Assembly: GCA_020025115.1 (NCBI GenBank) | Contig: JAHHSP010000009.1 | Span: 1 to 22,521 of the forward strand | Direction: 5' to 3' | From: Collinsella sp. | Lineage (GTDB): Bacteria > Actinomycetota > Coriobacteriia > Coriobacteriales > Coriobacteriaceae | DNA length: 22,521 bases | Shown here: positions 1-7,460 of the stretch, piece after piece | Numbering within the stretch: position 1 is the stretch's first letter | Layout of the letters: each line of letters begins with the position of its first letter | The notes under the pieces: model-generated | What the model was told of the DNA's origin: nothing | The model's database searches: none | What the model saw: the letters and a program-made list of their open reading frames with translations, nothing else | Translations under genes and position numbers: made by a program

Positions 1-921
1 GTCAAGAACATGATTTCCGGTGCTGCCCAGATGGACGGCGCTATCCTGGTTATCGCCGCCACCGACGGCCCGATGGCCCAGACCCGCGAGCACATCCTGC
101 TCGCCCGTCAGGTCGGCGTTCCTTATATCGTCGTTTTCCTGAACAAGTGCGACATGGTCGACGACGACGAGCTCATCGACCTCGTCGAGATGGAGACCCG
201 CGACCTGCTCTCCGAGTACGAGTTCCCGGGCGACGACCTGCCGATCATCCGTGGCTCCGCTCTCGGCGCCCTCAACGGCGAGGAGAAGTGGATGGATTCC
301 ATCCGCGAGCTCATGGCTGCCGTCGACGAGTACATCCCCACGCCTGAGCGCGACAACGAGAAGCCCTTCCTCATGGCCGTCGAGGACGTCATGACCATTT
401 CCGGTCGTGGTACCGTCGCCACCGGTCGTGTCGAGCGCGGCGAGCTCAAGCTCAACGACAACGTCGAGATCGTCGGCATCAAGGAGACCAAGTCCACGGT
501 CTGCACCGGTATCGAGATGTTCCGCAAGTCCATGGACTTCTGCGAGGCTGGCGACAACGTCGGTCTGCTGCTCCGCGGCATCAAGCGCGAGGAGATCGAG
601 CGCGGCCAGGTCCTGTGCAAGCCGGGTTCCGTTACCCCTCACACCAAGTTCACCGGTGAGATTTACGTCCTGACCAAGGACGAGGGTGGCCGTCACACCC
701 CGTTCTTCGATGGCTACCGTCCTCAGTTCTACTTCCGTACCACTGACGTGACCGGTTCCGTTCGTCTGCCCGAGGGCACCGAGATGGCCATGCCTGGTGA
801 CCACATCACCATCACCGGCGAGCTCATCCACCCGATCGCCATGGAGGAGGGCCTGCGCTTCGCTATCCGCGAGGGTGGCCACACCGTGGGTTCCGGTATC
901 GTCTCCACCATCATCGAGTAA
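1..921 (+). CDS. tuf: Elongation factor Tu, 5'-truncated by the window edge
   Basis: EF-Tu carries aminoacyl-tRNA to the ribosome as a GTP complex. The reading frame is open from base 1 (VKNMISGAAQMDGAIL) to TAA at 919-921, giving 306 visible residues of a protein usually near 395-400. About 90 N-terminal residues, including the P-loop GHVDHGKT and the DCPGH motif, lie outside the window. Visible are the G4 guanine-specificity motif NKCD (bases 142-153), the G5 motif GSAL near base 250, domain II around VEDVMTISGRGTVATGRVERG, and domain III ending in GGHTVGSGIVSTIIE. No frameshift is seen. The gene is followed at once by a strong terminator, so it ends its own transcription unit. Confidence 0.98.
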   Translation, partial: VKNMISGAAQMDGAILVIAATDGPMAQTREHILLARQVGVPYIVVFLNKCDMVDDDELIDLVEMETRDLLSEYEFPGDDLPIIRGSALGALNGEEKWMDSIRELMAAVDEYIPTPERDNEKPFLMAVEDVMTISGRGTVATGRVERGELKLNDNVEIVGIKETKSTVCTGIEMFRKSMDFCEAGDNVGLLLRGIKREEIERGQVLCKPGSVTPHTKFTGEIYVLTKDEGGRHTPFFDGYRPQFYFRTTDVTGSVRLPEGTEMAMPGDHITITGELIHPIAMEEGLRFAIREGGHTVGSGIVSTIIE

Positions 922-953
922 CTTCGGTTATCCGCTGATCTAGGCGTACTTGT

Positions 954-990
954 AGGACCCGGCGCCGCAATTGGTGCCGGGTCCTTTTTT
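954..990 (+). terminator. Intrinsic terminator of tuf
   Basis: The arms AGGACCCGGCGCC (954-966) and GGTGCCGGGTCCT (973-985) form a 13-bp stem with one G-U pair and a 6-base loop, followed by a run of six T (985-990). This is a classical rho-independent terminator. Confidence 0.93.
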
Positions 991-1115
991 CTGCTGAGCC
1001 GCACGTTCATGAGTGCCTCGGCATGACGGCATTTCCGTATCTGCGCTGCGTCGAACCGACTCCTTCCCTTGAGTTGCGTTCAAGTTGTGAATCTCGCTTG
1101 CAGAATAGATACGGT

Positions 1116-1158
1116 AATACCGTTGGTATTGACATCACATGATGGTCGATGGTAATGT
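1116..1158 (+). promoter_or_regulatory. Candidate promoter of rpmG-trnW-secE-nusG with an inverted repeat over the -35
   Basis: TTGACA (1129-1134) is a perfect -35 box. An 18-base spacer leads to TAATGT (1153-1158), which keeps the T1, A2 and T6 of the -10 consensus. A perfect inverted repeat AATACC-GTT-GGTATT (1116-1130) runs into the first two bases of the -35. A repressor or activator site is possible, but no regulator is known to me. The start site is inferred only. Confidence 0.55.
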
Positions 1159-1201
1159 TAGCGACCGTGCCCGTAGGGGCGGTAAATGGAGGTTTGAATA
1201 C

Positions 1202-1351
1202 ATGCGCACTATGGTTACCCTGGCTTGCACTGAGTGCAAGCGTCGTAATTACACGACCACCAAGAACAAGGCAAACATGCCCGATCGCATGGAGATCAAG
1301 AAGTACTGCCCTTGGTGCAAGAAGCACACGCTGCACAAAGAGACTCGCTAG
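1202..1351 (+). CDS. rpmG: 50S ribosomal protein L33
   Basis: A 49-residue zinc-ribbon ribosomal protein, the normal length for bacterial L33. It has the paired-cysteine pattern LACTECK ... YCPWCKKH, that is CxxC twice, so it is the zinc-binding C+ form. The ATG at 1202 is chosen because GGAGG lies at 1188-1192, 9 bases upstream. The frame is also open upstream to 1139, but that extension has no family similarity. It is followed after 13 bases by tRNA-Trp and then by secE-nusG, a common order in Gram-positive bacteria. Confidence 0.97.
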   Translation: MRTMVTLACTECKRRNYTTTKNKANMPDRMEIKKYCPWCKKHTLHKETR

Positions 1352-1364
1352 TCTCTTAGCATAC

Positions 1365-1440
<76 letters not shown>

Positions 1441-1450
1441 GTCTGTAATC

Positions 1451-1480
1451 GTAAGCCTCCTTGTGGGGCTTACGTTTTCT
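1451..1480 (+). terminator. Possible attenuating hairpin between tRNA-Trp and secE
   Basis: GTAAGCC (1451-1457) pairs with GGCTTAC (1467-1473), with further CC/GG pairing in the loop, and is followed by GTTTTCT. The short, interrupted T run suggests partial termination or a processing signal rather than a full stop, because secE-nusG have no clear promoter of their own downstream of it. Confidence 0.45.
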
Positions 1481-1515
1481 AAAGTCTAGGCGCAAACGCG
1501 CGGAGGTAAGCCACA

Positions 1516-1770
1516 ATGGCCAACAACAAGAGCACCAAGAAGTCCGCTCAGAAGAAGACCGAAAAGAAGACCGGTCTGATCGCCCGCGGCAAGGCGTATC
1601 TGGCCTCCGTGCGCTCCGAGATGAAGCGCGTCGTGTGGCCTACCAAGAACGAGCTCGTCAACTACACGGTCGCCGTGTGCGCCTCGCTCATCGTCGTCGG
1701 TGTGGCCATCGCGCTCCTCGACCTTGTCATCGGCCAGGGCCTCGTGCTCTTCGCAAGCCTGAGGGGGTAA
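1516..1770 (+). CDS. secE: Preprotein translocase subunit SecE
   Basis: An 84-residue small subunit of the SecYEG protein-export channel in the cytoplasmic membrane. The N-terminus is very lysine-rich (about residues 4-20). The conserved amphipathic SecE signature VRSEMKRVVWPTKNEL spans about residues 32-47 and is followed by one membrane segment (about 50-77). This single-helix form is the usual one outside enterobacteria. A GCGGAGG ribosome site lies 10-15 bases before ATG 1516. nusG begins 4 bases after the stop, so the two are translationally linked. Confidence 0.96.
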   Translation: MANNKSTKKSAQKKTEKKTGLIARGKAYLASVRSEMKRVVWPTKNELVNYTVAVCASLIVVGVAIALLDLVIGQGLVLFASLRG

Positions 1771-1774
1771 GCAG

Positions 1775-2314
1775 ATGTCCAAGCGTTGGTACGTCGTTCA
1801 CACCTATTCTGGGTACGAGAACCGCGTCAAGTCCGATCTCGAGCATCGTATCGAGACCATGGGGATGCAGGACCGTATCTTTGATATCCAGATCCCGACC
1901 GAGCATGTCACCGAGCTTAAAGAGGGCGGCAAGCGCGACGAGAAGGACGTCAAGATCTTCCCCGGCTATGTCCTCGTCCGCATGGAGATGGACGACGATG
2001 CCTGGACGTGCGTCCGCAACACCCCCGGTGTTACCGGCTTCCTCGGAGGCAGCGGCAAGCCCGCTCCGCTTTCCCGCGATGAGTACAACAAGATGATGCG
2101 CAAGACCGATAAGGGTTCTTCCGCTCCCAAGCGCGCTGTCGTCGATATCGAGGTCGGTACTTCCATTCGCGTTACCAACGGTCCGCTCGCCGACTTCGAC
2201 GGCAAGGTTTCCGAGGTTATGCCCGAGCAGGGCAAGGTCAAGGTCACGCTCCTCATTTTCGGCCGCGAGACGCCGGTCGAGCTTGGGTTCGAGCAGATCG
2301 AGGTCATCGCCTAG
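1775..2314 (+). CDS. nusG: Transcription termination/antitermination protein NusG
   Basis: A 179-residue NusG of normal length. The N-terminal NGN domain (about residues 3-110) begins KRWYVVHTYSGYENRVKSDL and contains the FPGYVLVRM motif that contacts RNA polymerase. The C-terminal KOW domain (about 123-178) includes VTNGPLADFDGKVSEV and ends in GFEQIEVIA. NusG modulates pausing and Rho action and links RNA polymerase to ribosomal protein S10. The start at 1775 is 4 bases past the secE stop, and its ribosome site GAGGGGG overlaps the end of secE. No insertion or missing motif is seen. Confidence 0.97.
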   Translation: MSKRWYVVHTYSGYENRVKSDLEHRIETMGMQDRIFDIQIPTEHVTELKEGGKRDEKDVKIFPGYVLVRMEMDDDAWTCVRNTPGVTGFLGGSGKPAPLSRDEYNKMMRKTDKGSSAPKRAVVDIEVGTSIRVTNGPLADFDGKVSEVMPEQGKVKVTLLIFGRETPVELGFEQIEVIA

Positions 2315-2343
2315 TTTTCTCTGTTTGTCCGCGCGCCGCGCTT

Positions 2344-2401
2344 CGAGTTCGACTGCTCATCGAAACTCGTGCTTCTAACGCAACTGCGCTGACGATATAA
2401 C
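2344..2401 (+). promoter_or_regulatory. nusG-rplK spacer: stem-loop and a possible -10 element
   Basis: CGAGTTCGA (2344-2352) pairs with TCGAAACTCG (2360-2369) with one bulged A and a 7-base loop. Further on, TATAAC (2396-2401) fits a -10 box, but the -35 position (near 2373) reads TTCTAA and is weak. In other bacteria the rplK leader is where ribosomal protein L1 represses translation. I cannot show an L1 target here. Read-through from nusG with a secondary promoter is the simplest view. Confidence 0.35.
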
Positions 2402-2436
2402 TTTTTACGTTCATTTGTTGTTAAGGAAGGTGTGAC

Positions 2437-2865
2437 ATGGCAGAGAAGAAGATTGCCACCGTCATCAAGCTTCAGATTCCGGCTGGCAAAGCCAACCCGG
2501 CTCCTCCCGTGGGCCCCGCTCTCGGTGCCGCACAGGTCAACATCATGCAGTTCTGCCAGGCCTTCAACGCCGCCACGCAGGACAAGATGGGTGACATCAT
2601 CCCGGTCGTCATCACCGTCTTCGAGGATCGTACCTTCGACTTTGTGTGCAAGACCCCGCCTGCGGCTCACCTGATCAAGAAGGAGCTCGGTCTCAAGGGC
2701 GGCTCCGCCGTTCCTCAGCGCGACAAGGTCGGCCAGCTCTCCGATGAGCAGCTCACCAAGATCGCCGAGATCAAGATGCCCGACCTCAATGCCAACGACA
2801 TTGATGCCGCCAAGAAGATCGTCGCCGGTACCGCCCGCTCCATGGGCGTCACCATCGCCGAGTAG
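2437..2865 (+). CDS. rplK: 50S ribosomal protein L11
   Basis: A 142-residue L11, the standard length. It binds the GTPase-associated centre of 23S rRNA together with L10/L12. The N-terminal domain carries the proline motif IPAGKANPAPPVGPALG (about residues 15-31) and the C-terminal rRNA-binding domain includes KTPPAAHLIKKELGLKGGS. The end IAGTARSMGV-type segment (VAGTARSMGVTIAE) is conserved. AAGGAAGG lies 5-12 bases before ATG 2437. rplA follows after 92 bases on the same strand. Confidence 0.98.
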   Translation: MAEKKIATVIKLQIPAGKANPAPPVGPALGAAQVNIMQFCQAFNAATQDKMGDIIPVVITVFEDRTFDFVCKTPPAAHLIKKELGLKGGSAVPQRDKVGQLSDEQLTKIAEIKMPDLNANDIDAAKKIVAGTARSMGVTIAE

Positions 2866-2893
2866 CGCCATCTGATCGCATTTCAGTAACTTG

Positions 2894-2910
2894 CGTGCCA
2901 TAAGGGCACG
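2894..2910 (+). repeat. Small stem-loop in the rplK-rplA spacer
   Basis: CGTGCC (2894-2899) pairs perfectly with GGCACG (2905-2910) around the loop ATAAG. There is no T run. It lies 48 bases upstream of the rplA start and could affect mRNA stability or the rplA/rplK ratio, but nothing more can be said from sequence. Confidence 0.4.
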
Positions 2911-2957
2911 TGAACGATGTGGGAGGGTTTCCCGTTTGCACCACAGGAGGTAATGAC

Positions 2958-3668
2958 ATGGCTACCAAGCATGGCAAGAAGTTCCGCGAGGCCGCCGCTA
3001 AGGTCGATCGCGCCGCCGTCTACACGCCGCTCGAGGCCGTCAAGCTCGTGAAGGAGCTTGCTAACGCCAAGTTCGACGAGACCGTCGAGGCTCACTTCCG
3101 TCTCGGCATCGACACCCGTAAGGCCGACCAGAACATTCGCGGTTCCATTTCCCTGCCCCACGGCACGGGCAAAACCGTCCGCGTCGCGGTCTTCGCCGAG
3201 GGCGCTCAGGCCGAACAGGCCGCCGAGGCCGGCGCCGATGTCATCGGTTCCGATGACCTCATCGCCCAGATCCAGAAGGGCGAGATCAACTTCGACGCTG
3301 CCATCGCCACCCCGATGATGATGGCCAAGGTCGGTCGCATCGGTAAGATCCTCGGCCCCCGCGGTCTCATGCCGAACCCCAAGCTCGGCACCGTGACCAT
3401 GGATGTCGCCAAGATGGTCTCCGAGCTCAAGGCCGGTCGCGTTGAGTACCGTGCTGACCGTTACGGCATCTGCCACGTTCCGCTGGGTCGCGTCTCCTTC
3501 GATGAGCAGAAGCTCGTCGAGAACTACGCCGCCCTCTACACCGAGATCCTTCGCGTCAAGCCGGCTTCCGCCAAGGGCAAGTACGTCAAGAGCATCTCCG
3601 TGTCCTCCACGATGGGCCCTGGCGTCAAGGTCGACTCCGCCGTCCAGCGTAACTTCATGGAGGCCTAA
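2958..3668 (+). CDS. rplA: 50S ribosomal protein L1
   Basis: A 236-residue L1, which forms the mobile L1 stalk at the E site and in many bacteria represses its own operon. Recognisable are the N-terminal KHGKKFREAAAKVDR, the domain II hinge with IGKILGPRGLMPNPKLGTVT (about residues 126-145) and the C-terminal KGKYVKSISVSSTMGPG. ATG 2958 is chosen because AGGAGG (2945-2950) sits 7 bases upstream. The frame is open further upstream to 2910, but those residues do not belong to L1. A strong terminator follows directly, so rplJ-rplL are not in this transcript. Confidence 0.98.
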   Translation: MATKHGKKFREAAAKVDRAAVYTPLEAVKLVKELANAKFDETVEAHFRLGIDTRKADQNIRGSISLPHGTGKTVRVAVFAEGAQAEQAAEAGADVIGSDDLIAQIQKGEINFDAAIATPMMMAKVGRIGKILGPRGLMPNPKLGTVTMDVAKMVSELKAGRVEYRADRYGICHVPLGRVSFDEQKLVENYAALYTEILRVKPASAKGKYVKSISVSSTMGPGVKVDSAVQRNFMEA

Positions 3669-3698
3669 GCGAAATATCGCTTACCCCATTTGACTCGG

Positions 3699-3737
3699 AA
3701 ACCCGGTTCGCTTTCTGCGGACCGGGTTTTTCTTTTT
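3699..3737 (+). terminator. Intrinsic terminator of the rplK-rplA unit
   Basis: ACCCGGTTCGC (3701-3711) pairs with GCGGACCGGGT (3717-3727) through one G-U pair, with the loop TTTCT. The run TTTTTCTTTTT follows (ending near 3737). Its strength implies that the ribosomal operon truly ends here. Confidence 0.92.
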
Positions 3738-3839
3738 GCTCTGCGACTCTCGGTCCTGAATGATCGAAATGCGCTGATTGCCGCTACGGGAGCATATGTC
3801 CGCATCGAATCGCCCTACACTCATATCAGAAGAAGTATA

Positions 3840-3868
3840 TCGACAGACATAGTACTCTGTGATACAGT
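3840..3868 (+). promoter_or_regulatory. Promoter of the padR operon with a dyad over the -10
   Basis: TCGACA (3840-3845, five of six -35 bases) and TACAGT (3863-3868, four of six -10 bases) are exactly 17 bases apart. The dyad CTGT-GAT-ACAG (3857-3867) overlaps the -10, where a repressor would block RNA polymerase. PadR regulators usually repress their own operons, so this is the natural autoregulatory operator. The assignment to this PadR is inference. Confidence 0.6.
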
Positions 3869-3901
3869 AGCTTCGCTGTCAGAGATAAGGGGGTGACCGA
3901 T

Positions 3902-4249
3902 ATGGCGAGCCGTGATGCCGTGAGCGATCTCATTCGAGGCAACATCGATGCCATCATTCTAAAAACGCTTTCGAAGGGCGATAGCTATGGGTACGAGATC
4001 CTCAAATCGATTGGCACTGCGAGCCAGGGCGAGTATGAGATGAAGGAACCTTCGCTCTACACGAGCCTCAAGCGTCTCGAAAGTCAGAAGTTTGTCGAGA
4101 GCTTTTGGGGAAACGAAACGCAGGGTGCGCGCCGTAAATATTACCGTCTGACGGATACCGGGGCTCAAGAGCTTGTTGAGGCCACCGAGCGCTGGGTGCA
4201 CGTCCGTGGAATCATTGATCGACTGCTGATCATGGATGGGAGCGAATAA
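3902..4249 (+). CDS. PadR-family transcriptional regulator
   Basis: A 115-residue winged-helix repressor of the small PadR class (PadR-s2 length). The N-terminal LIRGNIDAIILKTLSKGDSYGYEILK is the family hallmark, followed by the helix-turn-helix and wing (EPSLYTSLKRLESQKFVES, RRKYYRLTDTGAQEL). The C-terminal helix (EATERWVHVRGIIDRLL) would form the dimer interface. ATG 3902 is preferred over GTG 3893 because the GGGGG run lies at a proper distance before it. The stop overlaps the ATG of the next gene (TAATG), a tight translational coupling typical of PadR-HAAS pairs. The inducer is unknown. Confidence 0.9.
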   Translation: MASRDAVSDLIRGNIDAIILKTLSKGDSYGYEILKSIGTASQGEYEMKEPSLYTSLKRLESQKFVESFWGNETQGARRKYYRLTDTGAQELVEATERWVHVRGIIDRLLIMDGSE

Positions 4250-5379
4250 TGAATGAGCTTCGCATGTACGTTGAGCATCTATTCGAGGGCAAGGTGCTCA
4301 CTTCTGAAAACATCGAGCTAAAGGAAGAGATCTATGGCAACCTCGTAGCTCGCTACGAGGACCTCATCGCCGAGGGCGTGCCGGAGGAGGAGGCTCTTGA
4401 GCGAACCAAGGAGAGCATGGCGAGCGTAGATGACGTATTGGCCGAGTCCCTGGACGATCGGGCGCCCGGCGACCTCGACCAAATGGATGAGGACTCCTTG
4501 CGCATGGATGCATCAGATGCGGAGGAGGCCGAGGACGCCGGTGAGGCTGAGGAAGGCATCGACACTCAAGACGGGCCGATGCCCCCTGTGGACGAATCTT
4601 GTGAGGCCGCTTCCCAGTCCGGGCAGGTCGGAGGCAATAGGCGCAGTTCGTTTGTCGTGGCAGCGGCCATCATGGGATCGCTGATGCTTTTTGGCATGGG
4701 TTTTGCGGGTTGCAGCTTCCTGTTCGGCCCGCGAGGCGCCGGGCAATTCGAAGGCGATCGGCAGCCGAGCGCCGAGCATGCCGAAGGCTCGAGGGATGAG
4801 GATCCCAATGGCGATGCGGGAGCCTCCCCGGCCCCCGCTCAATCGAATCGCGAGATCCTCATCGATGAGAACGGGCAGGTCTGGGTCGACGGAGAGCTCG
4901 GTGATGAGCTTGCAGCCGAGGTCGTGGGTGCCGGTTATGGCGTTGTGGCCGGATTCCTGGATACGAGCCTGGATGATGGTGCGAGGGTCGAATCATTGCT
5001 TCGCTCGCTTCCGATGGGCGCATTTGCAACCGATATCGACGTCACGCGTTATGTCGAAACGCTGAGCCTGGCGTATCGAGATCTCCCGGAATCGTTGTCT
5101 GAAGACTCGATCGGGGCGGCGCTCGCATATGACGTCACGGCTATATTCTGCGCGATGCCACTTGTGAACGAGGTCCAGGTCACGATTACCGAGGAGGACG
5201 ACCCTGGCGACGAGAGCTACTACATCTTTAAGCGAGATGACGTCCAGGGCCGCTACGGTGTCCGTCTGGACGACGAAATGGTAAACGAGGCGGGATGGGA
5301 GCAGATCAAGGACGATAACCTCTATCGGCGTGACTTTATCGAGGGCATGGTGGATGCCGCCGAACGCGCGTGGAAATAG
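4249..5379 (+). CDS. HAAS-domain membrane protein paired with PadR
   Basis: A 376-residue protein of unknown function. Residues 1-66 match the helical HAAS/permease-prefix domain often encoded next to PadR (ELKEEIYGNLVARYEDLIAEG, then PEEEALERTKESM). Residues 67-118 are a very acidic, low-complexity linker. One membrane segment lies at about 134-160, and a second linker rich in D, E, P and A follows (161-200). Residues 200-376 form an outside domain: VESLLRSLPMGA followed by a strand, LSLAYRDLP, a long helix and VNEVQVTI. That pattern resembles GerMN-like domains, but similarity is weak and is inference. The stop-start overlap with padR suggests that the two work together, perhaps in envelope-stress sensing. 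Confidence 0.75.
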   Translation: MNELRMYVEHLFEGKVLTSENIELKEEIYGNLVARYEDLIAEGVPEEEALERTKESMASVDDVLAESLDDRAPGDLDQMDEDSLRMDASDAEEAEDAGEAEEGIDTQDGPMPPVDESCEAASQSGQVGGNRRSSFVVAAAIMGSLMLFGMGFAGCSFLFGPRGAGQFEGDRQPSAEHAEGSRDEDPNGDAGASPAPAQSNREILIDENGQVWVDGELGDELAAEVVGAGYGVVAGFLDTSLDDGARVESLLRSLPMGAFATDIDVTRYVETLSLAYRDLPESLSEDSIGAALAYDVTAIFCAMPLVNEVQVTITEEDDPGDESYYIFKRDDVQGRYGVRLDDEMVNEAGWEQIKDDNLYRRDFIEGMVDAAERAWK

Positions 5380-5424
5380 GGGCGCGGCTCCCACGCGGAA
5401 CCGCTGAGGGCGGAGATATGCGAA

Positions 5425-5458
5425 ATGGCGCCCGAGGATGAATACCCTTGGGCGCCAT
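5425..5458. terminator. Hairpin between convergent genes, no U-tract
   Basis: ATGGCGCCCGAGG (5425-5437) pairs over 13 bases with CCTTGGGCGCCAT (5446-5458), with one G-U and an 8-base loop. It lies between the HAAS gene (+) and mscS (-) and probably ends both. Neither side has a run of T, so if it terminates it does so without the classical tail. Confidence 0.65.
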
Positions 5459-5518
5459 GCAATGTAAGGTTTCGCTTGATCTTCGGGTGGTCGCTGGGCA
5501 ATTCTCAGGAAACAGCCG

Positions 5519-6289
5519 CTAAACGAGCGCCGCTATGGCGCGCACGATGGCGTCTGCCGTAGCGGAGGTCATCGACGAATCCTCGACCTGCAAGATGACC
5601 TTACCCTTGATGCCGAGCTCGGAGATCTCGGAAAACAAGACGCGCGGTCCGTCGATGACGGGGGAGACGCTCTCGGCGGCCTCGAGTGACAGGGTCGCGA
5701 GTTGCCTGGCGAGGTCGTCCATATGCTTGGTGTGGGCGCAGCCATCCTCGCTGACGCGCGGTACGGCAAAGGGAACCGCCACGCGGTTGGCCGGCAACAG
5801 ATGCACAAGTGCGGTTTTGGAAATGATCGAATTGGGGATGATCACCGTTTGCCCCATGGCGTCTCGGATGGTGGTGTGACGCCAGGTGACATCTTGAACG
5901 ACGCCGGCCTCGGCGCCGACCTCGATGTTGTCGCCGGGCTTGACGATGCCCATGAAGGTCACCTGCAGACCGCCGATGAGGTTGGACAGCGTGTCCTGAA
6001 AGCCGAGGGAGACGGCGATGCCGCCGACGCCAAGGGCGGCTACGAGCGCATTGGCGTTGACGCCGAAACATGCATCCAAAATGACGCTGATGCCCGTCGC
6101 CCAAATGACGCCGCGAGCGATGTTGATGATGATGCTGGAGGAGGGCAGGGGATTGCTCTCCTGGTTGAGGTAGCGCCTGAGGATGCGCGTTGCCACGCGC
6201 GCGGCGATGGCGGTCGCGAACGCAAGCGCGAGCGCCCACAGTGAGCTTTGAACAAGCGGGATCTTGAAGACGGAGAAAAGACCTTCCAC
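5519..6289 (-). CDS. mscS: MscS-family small-conductance mechanosensitive channel
   Basis: A 256-residue channel that opens under membrane tension and releases solutes on osmotic downshock. Membrane segments lie at about residues 15-33 and 50-68, followed by the glycine/alanine-rich pore helix TM3 (ALVAALGVGGIAVSLGFQD, about 75-93) and the beta domain with GDNIEV and IIPNSII. The C-terminal alpha/beta domain is about 160-256, so the protein resembles the minimal E. coli MscS in size. The GTG at 6289 is chosen because AGGAG (6299-6295) lies 5 bases upstream. The frame is open up to a TTG at 6337 with no ribosome site. It lies 73 bases downstream of the merR gene on the same strand with no clear terminator between them, so cotranscription is possible. 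Confidence 0.92.
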   Translation of the reverse strand: MEGLFSVFKIPLVQSSLWALALAFATAIAARVATRILRRYLNQESNPLPSSSIIINIARGVIWATGISVILDACFGVNANALVAALGVGGIAVSLGFQDTLSNLIGGLQVTFMGIVKPGDNIEVGAEAGVVQDVTWRHTTIRDAMGQTVIIPNSIISKTALVHLLPANRVAVPFAVPRVSEDGCAHTKHMDDLARQLATLSLEAAESVSPVIDGPRVLFSEISELGIKGKVILQVEDSSMTSATADAIVRAIAALV

Positions 6290-6362
6290 GGCAACTCCTC
6301 TGGTAGGTACAACGGGTTCGATTGCATTCTCACACAACTAAGTGTTCCCAATCGCCGGCGCT

Positions 6363-7295
6363 TCATGATGGCCCGTCGGTGCGCCGCGAGGGGCCGGAAT
6401 CCGGCTCGACATGTGACGGCGGCCCAGGAGCCTCCCTGACCGCACCGGTGCTCGAACGGAACTGTGCGTCATCGCATTTCGCGCGCTCGGCCATGCGCTG
6501 CGTGAATCGCATGAGCAGTTCATCGGATGCGGCGATCTGCGCATCGTTGTAGTGCGCCGAAGCCATGCTCTCGAGTAGGAACTCGTAGTCTTTGTCGGGG
6601 CGGAGCCAGTTGCGGGCGTCGAAGCAATCGCCGATCTTCTCGAGGAAAGCCAGTCCGGCCTCGATGGCCGCCTCATGCTCATTGGGGCTTGCGCGTGCCG
6701 GGAGCGAGTCCATGAGCCGGCTCACGTGGAGGTACTCCTCTGTGAGACCACGTGCAGGGATGGCATGGAAGATGCGTTCGATCTCGGCGAGCTCCTCTTC
6801 GGAGAACAGGTGCGCCGCCACACCCATCGCGGTCCTGTCGTTGTCCGCCAGCGCGCAGAGCAAAAATCCCTGCTCACGACTCGTGCGTTCGAAGTCCTCG
6901 ATCGACTTCAGCGCGCGGACGGCGCGGGCGGGGTAGTCGGGATCGCCCTGACAGGCTCGAATGCGCACGATGAGCTCACGCTGGCGTTCAAGCTGCGCGA
7001 TCTGCTCTCGGAGCTGTCGGTCGAGCCCGTCGAGCAGGCGATCTGAGTCACTGCGGTGATCATCGTCCTCGGCGCGCTCCGCATCGAGGTCTTGGAGCAT
7101 GGGTCCGATCTGCTCGAGCGAGAAGCCGAGTGAGGCCGCCTGACGGATGCGCAGGAGGCGCAAGAGGTGCGCGGGTTCGTAGTCGCGGTAGCCGTTCTCG
7201 CCGCGCGGCGGTTCGGGTAGCAGTCCGACGGCGTGGTAGTGCCGCAGGGTGCGGACGCTTACGCCGGCCATGCGCGCCAGCTCGCTGCTTTTCAT
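6363..7295 (-). CDS. MerR-family transcriptional regulator with a long C-terminal domain
   Basis: A 310-residue regulator. Residues 1-70 form a standard MerR winged helix (SSELARMAGVSVRTLRHY, then YRDYEPAHLLRLLRIRQ), and the dimer coiled coil is about 75-115 (DRQLREQIAQLERQRELI). The remaining ~190 residues are helical and acidic and resemble no effector domain I can name; the paired cysteines of metal-sensing MerR proteins are absent. The tail (about 285-310) is rich in P, S, R and D and looks disordered. ATG 7295 is supported by AAGGAG at 7306-7301. Divergent to the two-component genes and upstream of mscS on its own strand. The ligand is unknown. Confidence 0.85.
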   Translation of the reverse strand: MKSSELARMAGVSVRTLRHYHAVGLLPEPPRGENGYRDYEPAHLLRLLRIRQAASLGFSLEQIGPMLQDLDAERAEDDDHRSDSDRLLDGLDRQLREQIAQLERQRELIVRIRACQGDPDYPARAVRALKSIEDFERTSREQGFLLCALADNDRTAMGVAAHLFSEEELAEIERIFHAIPARGLTEEYLHVSRLMDSLPARASPNEHEAAIEAGLAFLEKIGDCFDARNWLRPDKDYEFLLESMASAHYNDAQIAASDELLMRFTQRMAERAKCDDAQFRSSTGAVREAPGPPSHVEPDSGPSRRTDGPS

Positions 7296-7386
7296 CTGCG
7301 CTCCTTCGTCTAAAGGTCGGTTCATGGGGCCCATCGTGTGTTGTACCCACCGTTAGTAAAAACCCCGACGCAACGTACGAGTCAAA

Positions 7387-7436
7387 GCACGTGCAAATAC
7401 TCCACACCCACATGAACCCAGGGGGCACGTGCAAAT
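7387..7436. promoter_or_regulatory. Direct repeat of GCACGTGCAAAT in the merR/response-regulator divide
   Basis: The 12-mer GCACGTGCAAAT occurs at 7387-7398 and again, identical, at 7425-7436, 38 bases apart. Its first 8 bases, GCACGTGC, are a perfect palindrome, so each copy is a likely dimeric protein site. On the minus strand, TTGACT (7384-7379) next to copy one could be the -35 of merR, with TTTACT 19 bases further on, the long spacer usual for MerR-type promoters. Confidence 0.5.
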
Positions 7437-7460
7437 TCGCGGCGCGGGGTTGCATGCGTC

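Noticed and set aside
3690..3896. Small open frame between rplA and padR
   Set aside because: It starts within the rplA terminator, crosses the padR promoter and lacks a ribosome site.
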